Below, piece after piece: positions 50,800 to 58,151 of a stretch of DNA of 64,000 nt (positions are counted from its first letter, which is position 1; each line of letters opens with the position of its first letter). A program made the translations under genes and the position numbers. Where the stretch lies: positions 1 to 64,000 of IMG/VR virus record IMGVR_UViG_3300031918_000730, one strand, 5' to 3'. The notes under the pieces were generated by a model. It made no database searches and was not told where the DNA came from. It saw only the letters and a program-made list of their open reading frames with translations. The stretch comes from a virus.

Positions 50800-51906
50800 A
50801 TGGATTCGTTTACCGACTTTGATGCACAATTTGAACAGACACTAGCACTCGTAAATGGTGGTGGTTCGGGCGAGGATCAGCGTGATCCTAATCAGTTCCG
50901 TCCGTCTGTCAACGATAAGAGGGGCGAGTATCTCGCAACTGTAAGATTCATTCCTCCTGCAAGCGGCCCGATGTTCGTAAAGAAGGTCGTCCACTTCATG
51001 AAGATTGGAAATCGCACAGTTCGAGTCATTTGTCCCAAGACTCTTGACGAGAAGACCAAATGCGATATTTGCTCAGACAATATCCAAGCACACCGTTCCA
51101 AGGTTCCCGCACTTGTCGCAAGGGCGAAGGATCACGGAAACAAGACTCGTTTCGTTGCGAACGTCCTCGTTATTGAGGATAGCGTATACCCCGAGAATGT
51201 AGGTCGCGTGATGTGGTGGGAATTCCCCAACCAAGTCATGGAGTACATTGAGAAGTTGAAGAATCCGCCTAATTCGCGTATTCCGTCCATCAACGCATTC
51301 CACCCTACCAAGGGCGCGGATTTCTTCCTTTGCATGAAGAAGGTCGATGGATTCACCAAGTACGATGGATCTCAGTTCCTCGTCAGTGGCGGTGCAACTG
51401 CTATTGGTGATGACAACTACATCGCACAGGTTCGTTCTCTTTGCCATGACATCCAAGGTCAAATCGTTCTCCCTTCGCAAGAAGAGATCTCCGATATTTT
51501 GGCTAAGGTTGGAAGTGAACCAGTCGCAGGAGTTCAGAAGACCTACAGCAATTTGGGTAGTTCCTTTGCTGGCACCCCGGCACCTAACGTCGGTGGGTTC
51601 GCACCCGCTTACGCACAGGCCGCACCAGTAGACGAATTCGATCAGGCGTTTAGTCAGGCAGGACAGGTTGCTCCTAGCGTGGGTGGCTTCGGAGCAGGCG
51701 CACAGTCTCGCCCAGCCCTTCAGGCACAGGCACCTGCCCAGAATGCACCGAAGCCACAGATGGCCGTCCCAGCACGCCCTGCGTTGCAGACTGCCGAGAG
51801 CATGTTGCCTCCAGCACAGACTCGCGTGACTCCGCTCCCAGTAACTCCAGCAACTCCACAGCCTCATGCAAATGTACCTGTTGATAGCGAAGAGTGGTTC
51901 AAGTAA
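50800..51906 (+). CDS. gp32: Single-stranded DNA-binding protein gp32
   Basis: 368 residues; T4 gp32 is 301. The zinc ligands sit almost exactly as in T4: His65, Cys78, Cys88, Cys91 (T4 His64, Cys77, Cys87, Cys90), around VVHFMK and KCDICSDN. The OB core runs to about residue 235. The C-terminal 110 residues are an Ala/Pro/Gln-rich linker ending in acidic DSEEWFK, the usual protein-docking tail. It coats ssDNA and coordinates polymerase, primase, helicase loader and recombinase. AAGG precedes the ATG; a terminator follows. Confidence 0.93.
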   Translation: MDSFTDFDAQFEQTLALVNGGGSGEDQRDPNQFRPSVNDKRGEYLATVRFIPPASGPMFVKKVVHFMKIGNRTVRVICPKTLDEKTKCDICSDNIQAHRSKVPALVARAKDHGNKTRFVANVLVIEDSVYPENVGRVMWWEFPNQVMEYIEKLKNPPNSRIPSINAFHPTKGADFFLCMKKVDGFTKYDGSQFLVSGGATAIGDDNYIAQVRSLCHDIQGQIVLPSQEEISDILAKVGSEPVAGVQKTYSNLGSSFAGTPAPNVGGFAPAYAQAAPVDEFDQAFSQAGQVAPSVGGFGAGAQSRPALQAQAPAQNAPKPQMAVPARPALQTAESMLPPAQTRVTPLPVTPATPQPHANVPVDSEEWFK

Positions 51907-51934
51907 AAAACGCTGAACGAGTGATGTAAATATG

Positions 51935-51958
51935 GGGGAAGGGTAACCTTCCCCTTTT
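51935..51958 (+). terminator. Rho-independent terminator after gp32
   Basis: GGGGAAGG-GTAA-CCTTCCCC perfect stem followed by TTTT. Confidence 0.88.
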
Positions 51959-51974
51959 CTATTTTGGAGATTTC

Positions 51975-52526
51975 ATGAAAACTGGTAAGCGAGGAACTAT
52001 ATTCACCAACCTGCATCTGAACAGGCACGAATTATATAGGATGTACATTATGACTATAAGTACGTTCGGAAGATCATCACATATTAAGCAACTTGAACAG
52101 GTAGCTCTTGAGTTAACTCAAGCAACTTACGATTTTAATGACATAGCCAGTATCAATACTGCAATATCTGCACTGATTAAGTTTAGAAATAAACAATCTA
52201 GAAACTTAAGTAGATTGACGCTTGACATTAACGACTTCAAGCGAGAGCACAATTCGGTAGTGGCCGCATTATGTGGACTTAGGCAATTGGAATTGAAGGC
52301 AAATGACATGCCACCAGACATGATAAATGAAGTAATGGAATATGAGAATGACAATAGCAACCCAGACATAAGGGCTATTAGGTCGTTACTGATTGCCGAA
52401 GTGGAATTAATGAAGACGATCTATGAATTGTATCATACTAGATTCAAATGCGAATCACTATGCAAGGTAACTAAGTCCATCGTAAGTCGACTCAATCGCC
52501 ACAGGGAGTCGCTCAGGGCCAAGTAG
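51975..52526 (+). CDS. Helical protein between gp32 and primase, unknown
   Basis: 183 residues, almost entirely helical, with a basic N-terminus (KTGKRGTIFTNLHLNRHELY) and basic C-terminus (RLNRHRESLRAK). GGAG precedes the ATG. It is the only gene between the gp32 terminator and the primase promoter. How it is transcribed past the terminator is unclear (read-through or an unseen promoter). A fork accessory role is possible by context only. Confidence 0.55.
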   Translation: MKTGKRGTIFTNLHLNRHELYRMYIMTISTFGRSSHIKQLEQVALELTQATYDFNDIASINTAISALIKFRNKQSRNLSRLTLDINDFKREHNSVVAALCGLRQLELKANDMPPDMINEVMEYENDNSNPDIRAIRSLLIAEVELMKTIYELYHTRFKCESLCKVTKSIVSRLNRHRESLRAK

Positions 52527-52527
52527 T

Positions 52528-52536
52528 TGCTACAAT
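52528..52536 (+). promoter_or_regulatory. Extended -10 promoter TGCTACAAT of primase, leaderless
   Basis: TGCTACAAT ends 7 nt (CCTCTAC) before ATG 52544. Confidence 0.72.
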
Positions 52537-52543
52537 CCTCTAC

Positions 52544-53677
52544 ATGGAGGAAAGCAACGTCTTCGTGTCCCATTGGAACCATGCGGTAACCACCCCGCCA
52601 TCTAAGTTCCATGAGTACTTGACTAAATTCGGGGTAGAGGGTATTGAACCCAAGGGTAGGAAATTCCTATTCAGATGCCCTATATGCGGTGACTCTGCAA
52701 CTATTAAGTCGAAGAAGCGTGGATACTTAATCACGAATATCGACGGTAATGGCGCAATGGGATGTCATAACTGCGGATACAAATCATCATTCTCTAATTT
52801 CCTGAAGAACGAGAGCATTGGACTATACCGACAGTGGATACAGGATGTATTTGTAGGTATTTCACTAGACGACAGGGTACAGGAAGACAATCTCAACTAT
52901 GTAGAAGTTGCACTGAACGAGGAAGTGGTAGATTACTCACTATTTCTCCCATTGGCCAAGGTCAGCAACTCGCAGACATATAAAAAGGCAATGGAATTCG
53001 TATGCAGTAGGAAAATACCAAGGAAGCACGCGAGGCACTTCCTATATTGTGAGTCTGGAAAATACGCCAATCGAGTAATTATCCCCCACTACAATAAAGA
53101 CATGACATATAAGCACTTCGAAGCAAGAGATTTGCGCCCGAAGCCATTCGTCAAGTACCTATATCCAGAGAACTGGACTCCAAATAATTACAATCTTCCA
53201 CATCTCGACTTAGGCGTTCCATATTTCGCATTCGAGGGCGTGATAGACAGTCAATTCCTGAATAATTCAGGTGCATGTGGTGGCGCTCAGAAGTACGGAT
53301 ACTTCTTCGAGGCAATTCATAGGTCACTTCATCGCAATGGAATTGTATTCGCTGACGGAGACGAAGATGGAGTGCGAGTTTCCTTCAAGTATTTGAAGAA
53401 GGGCTTTAAGGTCTTCAAGTGGACCCGAGAGATGTTAGCTCTTGGAGTACATGACCTGAATGGACTTATCCAAAAAGGCTTTTTCAAGCCAGATGAGATG
53501 AATGCTGACGGAACGGTTAAGACTGAAGTGATAATGAAGCATGTGATCGAGCCTACAATTGGCGAAATACTATGCTTTCAGATGGATGCGCTTGATTTGG
53601 GTGTAAATGTTCTAGAAAGGAAACAGGATGTTAAGTTTGTTAAGCAAGAACGTCAAGATAATTGGTTTACATGGTAG
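52544..53677 (+). CDS. gp61: DNA primase gp61
   Basis: 377 residues; T4 gp61 is 342. The N-terminal zinc finger has Cys45, Cys48, Cys74 and Cys77 (RCPICGD, then GCHNCGYKS). The Toprim-like core carries FEGVIDSQF and FADGDEDG. It makes RNA primers for lagging-strand synthesis together with gp41. Leaderless early promoter. The 3' end overlaps the dNMP kinase gene by 50 nt in another frame, with the kinase Shine-Dalgarno inside the primase coding region. Confidence 0.9.
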   Translation: MEESNVFVSHWNHAVTTPPSKFHEYLTKFGVEGIEPKGRKFLFRCPICGDSATIKSKKRGYLITNIDGNGAMGCHNCGYKSSFSNFLKNESIGLYRQWIQDVFVGISLDDRVQEDNLNYVEVALNEEVVDYSLFLPLAKVSNSQTYKKAMEFVCSRKIPRKHARHFLYCESGKYANRVIIPHYNKDMTYKHFEARDLRPKPFVKYLYPENWTPNNYNLPHLDLGVPYFAFEGVIDSQFLNNSGACGGAQKYGYFFEAIHRSLHRNGIVFADGDEDGVRVSFKYLKKGFKVFKWTREMLALGVHDLNGLIQKGFFKPDEMNADGTVKTEVIMKHVIEPTIGEILCFQMDALDLGVNVLERKQDVKFVKQERQDNWFTW

Positions 53678-54185
53678 GGCTGGATCTGGAAAAGATTTCA
53701 TAGCTTCAAACTGTCTACCTGACTATTTTAAGGTGGCTCTAGCTAACCATTTCAAAATAGATATTGTGAGGAAACACATATTTACATACGAGGAAGTATT
53801 CGAAACCAAACCATCACACGTTAGACATAGACTACAACAGATAGGTACTGAAGAAGGCCGTGATGTATATGGTGAGAATGTATGGTGCGACGCACTTGAA
53901 GCATGGATGCATCAGATAAATCTATCGAATAATGTATCTAGATTTGTAGTTGCAGATTTAAGATTTAACAATGAAGCTGAATGGGTGAAGTCTTTAGGTG
54001 GGGTGGTGATAAAGGTTCAATCTGATAGGGGTCGATCCGGAATGGACGAGACTGCACTTAAACATTCATCCGAAAAAGGAATAGACGAATCCTTGATTGA
54101 CAATTTTGTAATCAATGACGAAGGAACTGACATTGTCAGTCTAAAATGGCAACTCGAAAAAATCAAGGAGTTTAACGGACTATGA
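53628..54185 (+). CDS. Deoxynucleoside monophosphate kinase (T4 gp1-like)
   Basis: 185 residues. P-loop GRAGSGKD near residues 16-23, then an ALANHFKIDIVRKHIF helix and RHRLQQIGTEEGRDV, and a VVADLRFNNEAEWVKSLGG strand-helix, as in phage dNMP kinases that phosphorylate dNMPs including modified ones. GAAAGGA lies upstream within the primase gene. Overlaps the next gene by 4 nt. It supplies dNTP synthesis with NrdJ and ThyX encoded further right. Confidence 0.8.
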   Translation: MLSLLSKNVKIIGLHGRAGSGKDFIASNCLPDYFKVALANHFKIDIVRKHIFTYEEVFETKPSHVRHRLQQIGTEEGRDVYGENVWCDALEAWMHQINLSNNVSRFVVADLRFNNEAEWVKSLGGVVIKVQSDRGRSGMDETALKHSSEKGIDESLIDNFVINDEGTDIVSLKWQLEKIKEFNGL

Positions 54186-54910
54186 AAATACAAACAATTC
54201 TATTCGACCTAGATAATACACTGGTTCGGTGTATGTTGTATTATGAGTTCATTAGGAAGAATATGTATTCTGTACTTGCCTCAGAATCTGGTCTTAGTGT
54301 TGATGAGGTTTCGGAACTATTCAACGAAGTTGAGTCTGTTAGGGTTAAAAAGACTGACGGATTTAGTAAGCAAGCGTTTTTGGATTCTGTCAACTCTGTC
54401 AGGGTTTCTATATATTCAATATTGAAAAAGTCAAATGAATTAAGTGCAGAAAAATTTTACTCGTCTGATATTTCATTTAAGTTACTAAATCTAGCCGCAA
54501 GTGTATATGAAGCTCCCTATTCAATGTACGATGACGTATTGAATTCACTTGAATTTATTAAAAATCTTGGAATTTCGATGCATGTAGTGACAAAGGGGAG
54601 TTTCTACGGACAGTCTAGAAAGGCCGCAATGTTCGGGGAGATATTTGATGGCCTGTTCGTATTACCTCGTAAGGATGTCGACACATGGAACGGCGTCATT
54701 GAGTCAATGCAATTAGATAGAACAACTACATTAGTGGTAGGTGATTCTGTTAAAGATGACATAAACCCAGCAATATTAAATAAACTAATGGCTATACGAA
54801 TCGAGCGACACCCTACTACTTGGATAGGAGATCCATTGACGAACCCACTAGAAGATGTGAAAGTTATTAAAACACTATATGATCTTGTAGACCTACTAAA
54901 AGCCGACTAA
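54182..54910 (+). CDS. HAD-superfamily hydrolase
   Basis: 242 residues with HAD motif I FDLDNTLVRCM (residues 8-18), a helical cap (about 20-110), motif II VVTKG near 138 and motif IV VGDSVKDDINPA near 192. It is likely a small-molecule phosphatase or nucleotidase. ATGA overlap with the dNMP kinase suggests linked nucleotide metabolism. AT-rich compared with neighbours. Substrate unknown. A terminator follows. Confidence 0.78.
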   Translation: MKIQTILFDLDNTLVRCMLYYEFIRKNMYSVLASESGLSVDEVSELFNEVESVRVKKTDGFSKQAFLDSVNSVRVSIYSILKKSNELSAEKFYSSDISFKLLNLAASVYEAPYSMYDDVLNSLEFIKNLGISMHVVTKGSFYGQSRKAAMFGEIFDGLFVLPRKDVDTWNGVIESMQLDRTTTLVVGDSVKDDINPAILNKLMAIRIERHPTTWIGDPLTNPLEDVKVIKTLYDLVDLLKAD

Positions 54911-54916
54911 TATCAA

Positions 54917-54946
54917 AGGCGACACTCCATGTCGCCTCTTTTTTTC
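54917..54946 (+). terminator. Rho-independent terminator after HAD gene
   Basis: AGGCGAC-(7 nt)-GTCGCCT perfect stem followed by CTTTTTTT. Confidence 0.9.
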
Positions 54947-54971
54947 TACTAAGTTACGCATTTTCGTATCC

Positions 54972-54979
54972 CATAAATA
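54972..54979 (+). promoter_or_regulatory. Late promoter box CATAAATA, leaderless
   Basis: CATAAATA ends 5 nt (CATGA) before ATG 54985. This spacing decides between two close ATGs, since the one at 54981 opens a frame that stops after 13 codons. Confidence 0.6.
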
Positions 54980-54984
54980 CATGA

Positions 54985-55617
54985 ATGCAAGCCACTTCGA
55001 TAAGAAAATGCCCACGATGTAGTAGAGAATTAGCGTTATCTAGTTTCTATGTGAATAAGAAAACTGGTAGAGTATATTCGTATTGTAAGCAATGTAACAA
55101 TGAAATGAGTAGAAATAGAGATAAAGAAAAAACAAAGAAATATAATAAACTAAAATACTTAAAGAATAAGGAAGAGTATAATAAGAATAGCTCTGAAAAT
55201 TATTACGCGAATCAACAGAAATACATTGACTATGCCATTAAGAGAGAAGCCATTAGGAAACTTGAGGAGCCTAAGTATGCATTCACTAGGAGACTTAGGG
55301 ATAGGATCAGAAAATCGTTCAGGCGACTAAGTGTAAATGGAAAAGTTAAGTCATGTAAAGAATATGGAATCGACTTCGAAGAAATCTATTTACATTTAGG
55401 CGAAAAGCCTAGTGAGAATTTCGAATTAGATCACATTATTCCATTAAGTGTTTTTAACCTTGACATCGCTGAGCATGTCAAGTTAGCTAATTCTAAGTAC
55501 AACTTGAGATGGATTAGTTGCTCAGATAATAGAAAAAAGCACACTACGATCCCAGCAATCGCATATGAAGATGATAAACTTAGAGATATTTTAGTGGCTA
55601 TAGGTTTGTTAGAATAG
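54985..55617 (+). CDS. HNH endonuclease
   Basis: 210 residues. Two CxxC pairs near the N-terminus (CPRC and CKQC) form a zinc knuckle. The middle is very Lys/Asn-rich. The C-terminal HNH core reads FELDHIIPLS, then NLRWISCSDNRKKHTT. The gene is strikingly AT-rich with AAA/AAT codons, unlike its neighbours, consistent with a mobile (homing-type) origin. It sits between a terminator and the RuvC-like gene with a leaderless late promoter. It could be a free-standing homing endonuclease or a recruited late nuclease. Confidence 0.85.
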   Translation: MQATSIRKCPRCSRELALSSFYVNKKTGRVYSYCKQCNNEMSRNRDKEKTKKYNKLKYLKNKEEYNKNSSENYYANQQKYIDYAIKREAIRKLEEPKYAFTRRLRDRIRKSFRRLSVNGKVKSCKEYGIDFEEIYLHLGEKPSENFELDHIIPLSVFNLDIAEHVKLANSKYNLRWISCSDNRKKHTTIPAIAYEDDKLRDILVAIGLLE

Positions 55618-55621
55618 GTAC

Positions 55622-56422
55622 ATGCGCATATTAGGACTTGACTTAAGTATTACATCCCCCGGCTTCTGCATAATGGACGTTAATGAGGACGATGGATATA
55701 GAATCCGACAAATCGACCTTCATGGCTTCACGAAGACTGACAAGTGGAAGTTTGAAGGAGATGGCCTAATAATCCACCAATTCCCGAAAGACTATAACCA
55801 ACACCCTTCACACTACAGACCTACACTGGTGTACGATATAGTGGAACCTTACCTGAAAGAGATTGACTATGTAGCCATCGAAGACTACGCTTTCGGTGCT
55901 AAGGGTAAGGTATTTGACTTGGCGGAATTCGCAGGGTCTATGAAAAACTACATGTACGATAGAAGAATACCTATCAAGAAGTTCCCCCCTATGACAGTGA
56001 AGCTATGTGCGGCAGGTAGCGGAGCGGCTGACAAGGTACTCATGGGAATGAGCTTCAAGGCATCTAGCCTATCTAAGTTGGTAAATCCGTATTTGTTCAT
56101 GCTCCCTGAGTACGATAACCCGCAAGAGGACTTGGTAGATGCAATCTATATGGCAAATACTCTAAGGGCTGAAATATGCTACATGGCAACAGGAGCTTTT
56201 CCAGTTGATCTCGGAATGAATGTGAATAATTGCGCAACTGCAATTCTATTGGGTAAGAAGGGGGCTAAGACTAAGCCTTCAATTGAACATCCACTCATCA
56301 CATTCGGAGCATTCACTAGAGTTAAGAAAGAGAAGAAGGTCAAGAAGAGTGACGCCGAGGTTGAAGTAAAGGTATCTAAGAAACGAGAACCTAAGAAGAA
56401 GCTGATAGTGCCCAAGCAATAA
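55622..56422 (+). CDS. RuvC-like Holliday junction resolvase
   Basis: 266 residues. The RNase H-fold pattern is visible: Asp7 in ILGLDLSIT, the VAIEDYAFG strand with Glu near 85, then FPPMTVKLCAAGSGAADKV and the C-terminal acidic pair in EDLVDAIYMA near 175. The last 35 residues are Lys-rich (KKEKKVKKSDAEVEV), a likely DNA-binding tail. T4 uses the unrelated endonuclease VII (gp49), so this phage resolves recombination junctions with a different enzyme family. The gene begins 5 nt after the HNH stop with only a weak ribosome site. Confidence 0.8.
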   Translation: MRILGLDLSITSPGFCIMDVNEDDGYRIRQIDLHGFTKTDKWKFEGDGLIIHQFPKDYNQHPSHYRPTLVYDIVEPYLKEIDYVAIEDYAFGAKGKVFDLAEFAGSMKNYMYDRRIPIKKFPPMTVKLCAAGSGAADKVLMGMSFKASSLSKLVNPYLFMLPEYDNPQEDLVDAIYMANTLRAEICYMATGAFPVDLGMNVNNCATAILLGKKGAKTKPSIEHPLITFGAFTRVKKEKKVKKSDAEVEVKVSKKREPKKKLIVPKQ

Positions 56423-56425
56423 ATA
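56418..56425 (+). promoter_or_regulatory. Late promoter box AATAAATA, leaderless
   Basis: AATAAATA overlaps the RuvC-like stop codon and ends 6 nt (AACAAT) before ATG 56432. Confidence 0.6.
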
Positions 56426-56431
56426 AACAAT

Positions 56432-57163
56432 ATGATCGATTATCTAGAACTACTTGAAGAGGATGTTAATCCTGAAGACGTTGACGTTTCTTCTATTAAG
56501 TTTCATACTGAACTGAATCCTGCAATATGGGCTAGAGTCGACGGAGAATATCTAATCAGGGATGACGTTAAGACTAAGTTACTTGCAATAGCTGATAAGT
56601 TTTCTGATTTTATTAGATTCAAGGGTTCGAAATTCAACATATTGGATATTGAATTGACAGGATCTAATTGTAATTTCAATTATACTCCAACTAGCGATCT
56701 AGATATGCATTTGATTGTGGACTATTCAAGTGTAGGCAGTGAAACAGATCTAGTTTCTCAGTACCTATACGACAAGAAGATACTATGGTCGATGAAATAC
56801 GACGTGAAGATCAAAACAATACCAGTAGAATGCTATGCGGCTGACTCTGAACAAGATAGAGTCAAGGGTGCGGCATACTATAGTCTAATGAACGGTGAGT
56901 GGGTCGTAAAGCCTGACAGAAATAACATTGTAGTCGATCTTTCTGCAGTAAAGGAAAAAGCCGCAGAGGTGATGGATACTGTAGACAAGTGCCAAACCAT
57001 CGAGCAGTTGGAGAAACTGCAAGAGAAGTTGTGGCGCATGAGATACACCGGACTACATAGTAGCGGGGAGTTCTCAACCGAGACGCTCGTCTACAAGATA
57101 TTGCGTAATAATGGCACTCTAGCGAAGATCAAGAGCCGCATCGCCAGCCTCGACCGCTTCTAG
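56432..57163 (+). CDS. Nucleotidyltransferase-fold protein
   Basis: 243 residues. The polymerase-beta-type motif is visible near residues 76-95: LTGSNCNFNYTPTSDLDMHL, that is GS followed by DxDxH. KIKTIPVECY then provides the usual third strand at about 125-135. The C-terminal 80 residues are helical. Such proteins transfer nucleotides to RNA, proteins or small molecules; similar predicted transferases occur in other large myoviruses. The target is unknown. The late-type leaderless promoter suggests late expression, unlike the RNase H gene after it. Confidence 0.7.
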   Translation: MIDYLELLEEDVNPEDVDVSSIKFHTELNPAIWARVDGEYLIRDDVKTKLLAIADKFSDFIRFKGSKFNILDIELTGSNCNFNYTPTSDLDMHLIVDYSSVGSETDLVSQYLYDKKILWSMKYDVKIKTIPVECYAADSEQDRVKGAAYYSLMNGEWVVKPDRNNIVVDLSAVKEKAAEVMDTVDKCQTIEQLEKLQEKLWRMRYTGLHSSGEFSTETLVYKILRNNGTLAKIKSRIASLDRF

Positions 57164-57166
57164 TCT

Positions 57167-57175
57167 TGCTACCAT
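57167..57175 (+). promoter_or_regulatory. Extended -10 promoter TGCTACCAT, leaderless
   Basis: TGCTACCAT ends 6 nt (AAAGAC) before ATG 57182. Confidence 0.68.
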
Positions 57176-57181
57176 AAAGAC

Positions 57182-58132
57182 ATGAAACTAAGACACCTAG
57201 TGGTTGACGTTGGTGGACTGTCCTACTGGAAGCTACACTCTCTCGCCAGCAAAATGAAGTGCGAACAACTCGGACTCCCTAAAGAAGCCATCCTAGCGAT
57301 GGAATCTGAAGGTGGATTTAAGGAGTGGATCTACGATGTCAAGATGGAAGTTCTTGATATGATCCAGAGCTTCAATCCAGATCTACTAACCCTTGCCTGC
57401 GACGGAAAGAACCTCTGGCGCAAGGACATTTATCCTGATTACAAGGATAATCGCAAGGCAAACAAGGCGAAAATCCCCATCGACTGGAATCTGTTCTATC
57501 AGACCAGAGACATGTTGATGAATGCATTCGCTGAGAATATGCCAGTCAAGACTGTCCTATTGGACCGGATCGAGGCTGACGATATTATTGCAGTATTGAC
57601 TGAGAAGCTACACGAAACTCAGGAAATCATTGCATTGTCGAATGACGCCGACTGGCATCAGTTGTTCAAGTACGAAGGATTCAGAGTCTTCAAGATCAAC
57701 GATCCAAGTCCAACTGCATATTTTAGCAGAGGCCCTGAGGGTAGAACTGAGATTACTGGAGTTGATCCGGTGAAACTCATTCAGATGAAGATTCTCACTG
57801 GTGATACCGGAGATAACATCCCCAACCTCAAGCCAAGACTTGGCGAGAAGACCGCAGAAAAAATCATCCTTGAGAGCAATGGAAACATTTACGCATATGC
57901 TCAGCGCGAAGGATTGCTTGCAGAGTTCGAACGTAACCAGAAGCTCATCAATTTGGACAGAATCCCACAGGAAATTAAGGATTCTATCTGGAATGCGTAC
58001 AATTCGAAGCCTGTTACCGAAGTTGATCATTTGCTGTTGATGGATTTCTATCCAGAAAACTACGATTTGATAACTCAAATGTCACATTTGCATATTTTCT
58101 CACATGCAAAAGTCAAAAATCTCGGCTGGTAA
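57182..58132 (+). CDS. rnh: RNase H / 5'-3' exonuclease (T4 Rnh-like FEN family)
   Basis: 316 residues; T4 RNase H is 305. FEN/PIN motifs appear in order: an N-terminal VDVGGLSYW strand, LACDGKNLWRKDIYPDYK, RIEADDIIAVL, LSNDADWHQLF and the helix-hairpin-helix start LTGDTGDNIPNLKPRLGEK. It removes RNA primers and adjacent DNA from lagging-strand fragments. Leaderless early promoter. It lies just upstream of the ribonucleotide reductase gene. Confidence 0.9.
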   Translation: MKLRHLVVDVGGLSYWKLHSLASKMKCEQLGLPKEAILAMESEGGFKEWIYDVKMEVLDMIQSFNPDLLTLACDGKNLWRKDIYPDYKDNRKANKAKIPIDWNLFYQTRDMLMNAFAENMPVKTVLLDRIEADDIIAVLTEKLHETQEIIALSNDADWHQLFKYEGFRVFKINDPSPTAYFSRGPEGRTEITGVDPVKLIQMKILTGDTGDNIPNLKPRLGEKTAEKIILESNGNIYAYAQREGLLAEFERNQKLINLDRIPQEIKDSIWNAYNSKPVTEVDHLLLMDFYPENYDLITQMSHLHIFSHAKVKNLGW

Positions 58133-58136
58133 GGCC

Positions 58137-58144
58137 GCTAAATA
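58137..58144 (+). promoter_or_regulatory. Possible late-type box GCTAAATA before nrdJ
   Basis: GCTAAATA ends 7 nt before GTG 58152, or 22 nt before GTG 58167 with GAAAGGA between, so its class is ambiguous. Confidence 0.4.
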
Positions 58145-58151
58145 AAAACCT

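Noticed and set aside
51073-51867. 264-aa minus-strand frame opposite gp32
   Set aside because: Shadow of a well-supported gp32 gene; no domain pattern, no promoter.
51927-51932. TAAATA after gp32
   Set aside because: A start from here would run straight into the gp32 terminator hairpin, and the next gene begins 42 nt downstream with its own Shine-Dalgarno; probably chance.
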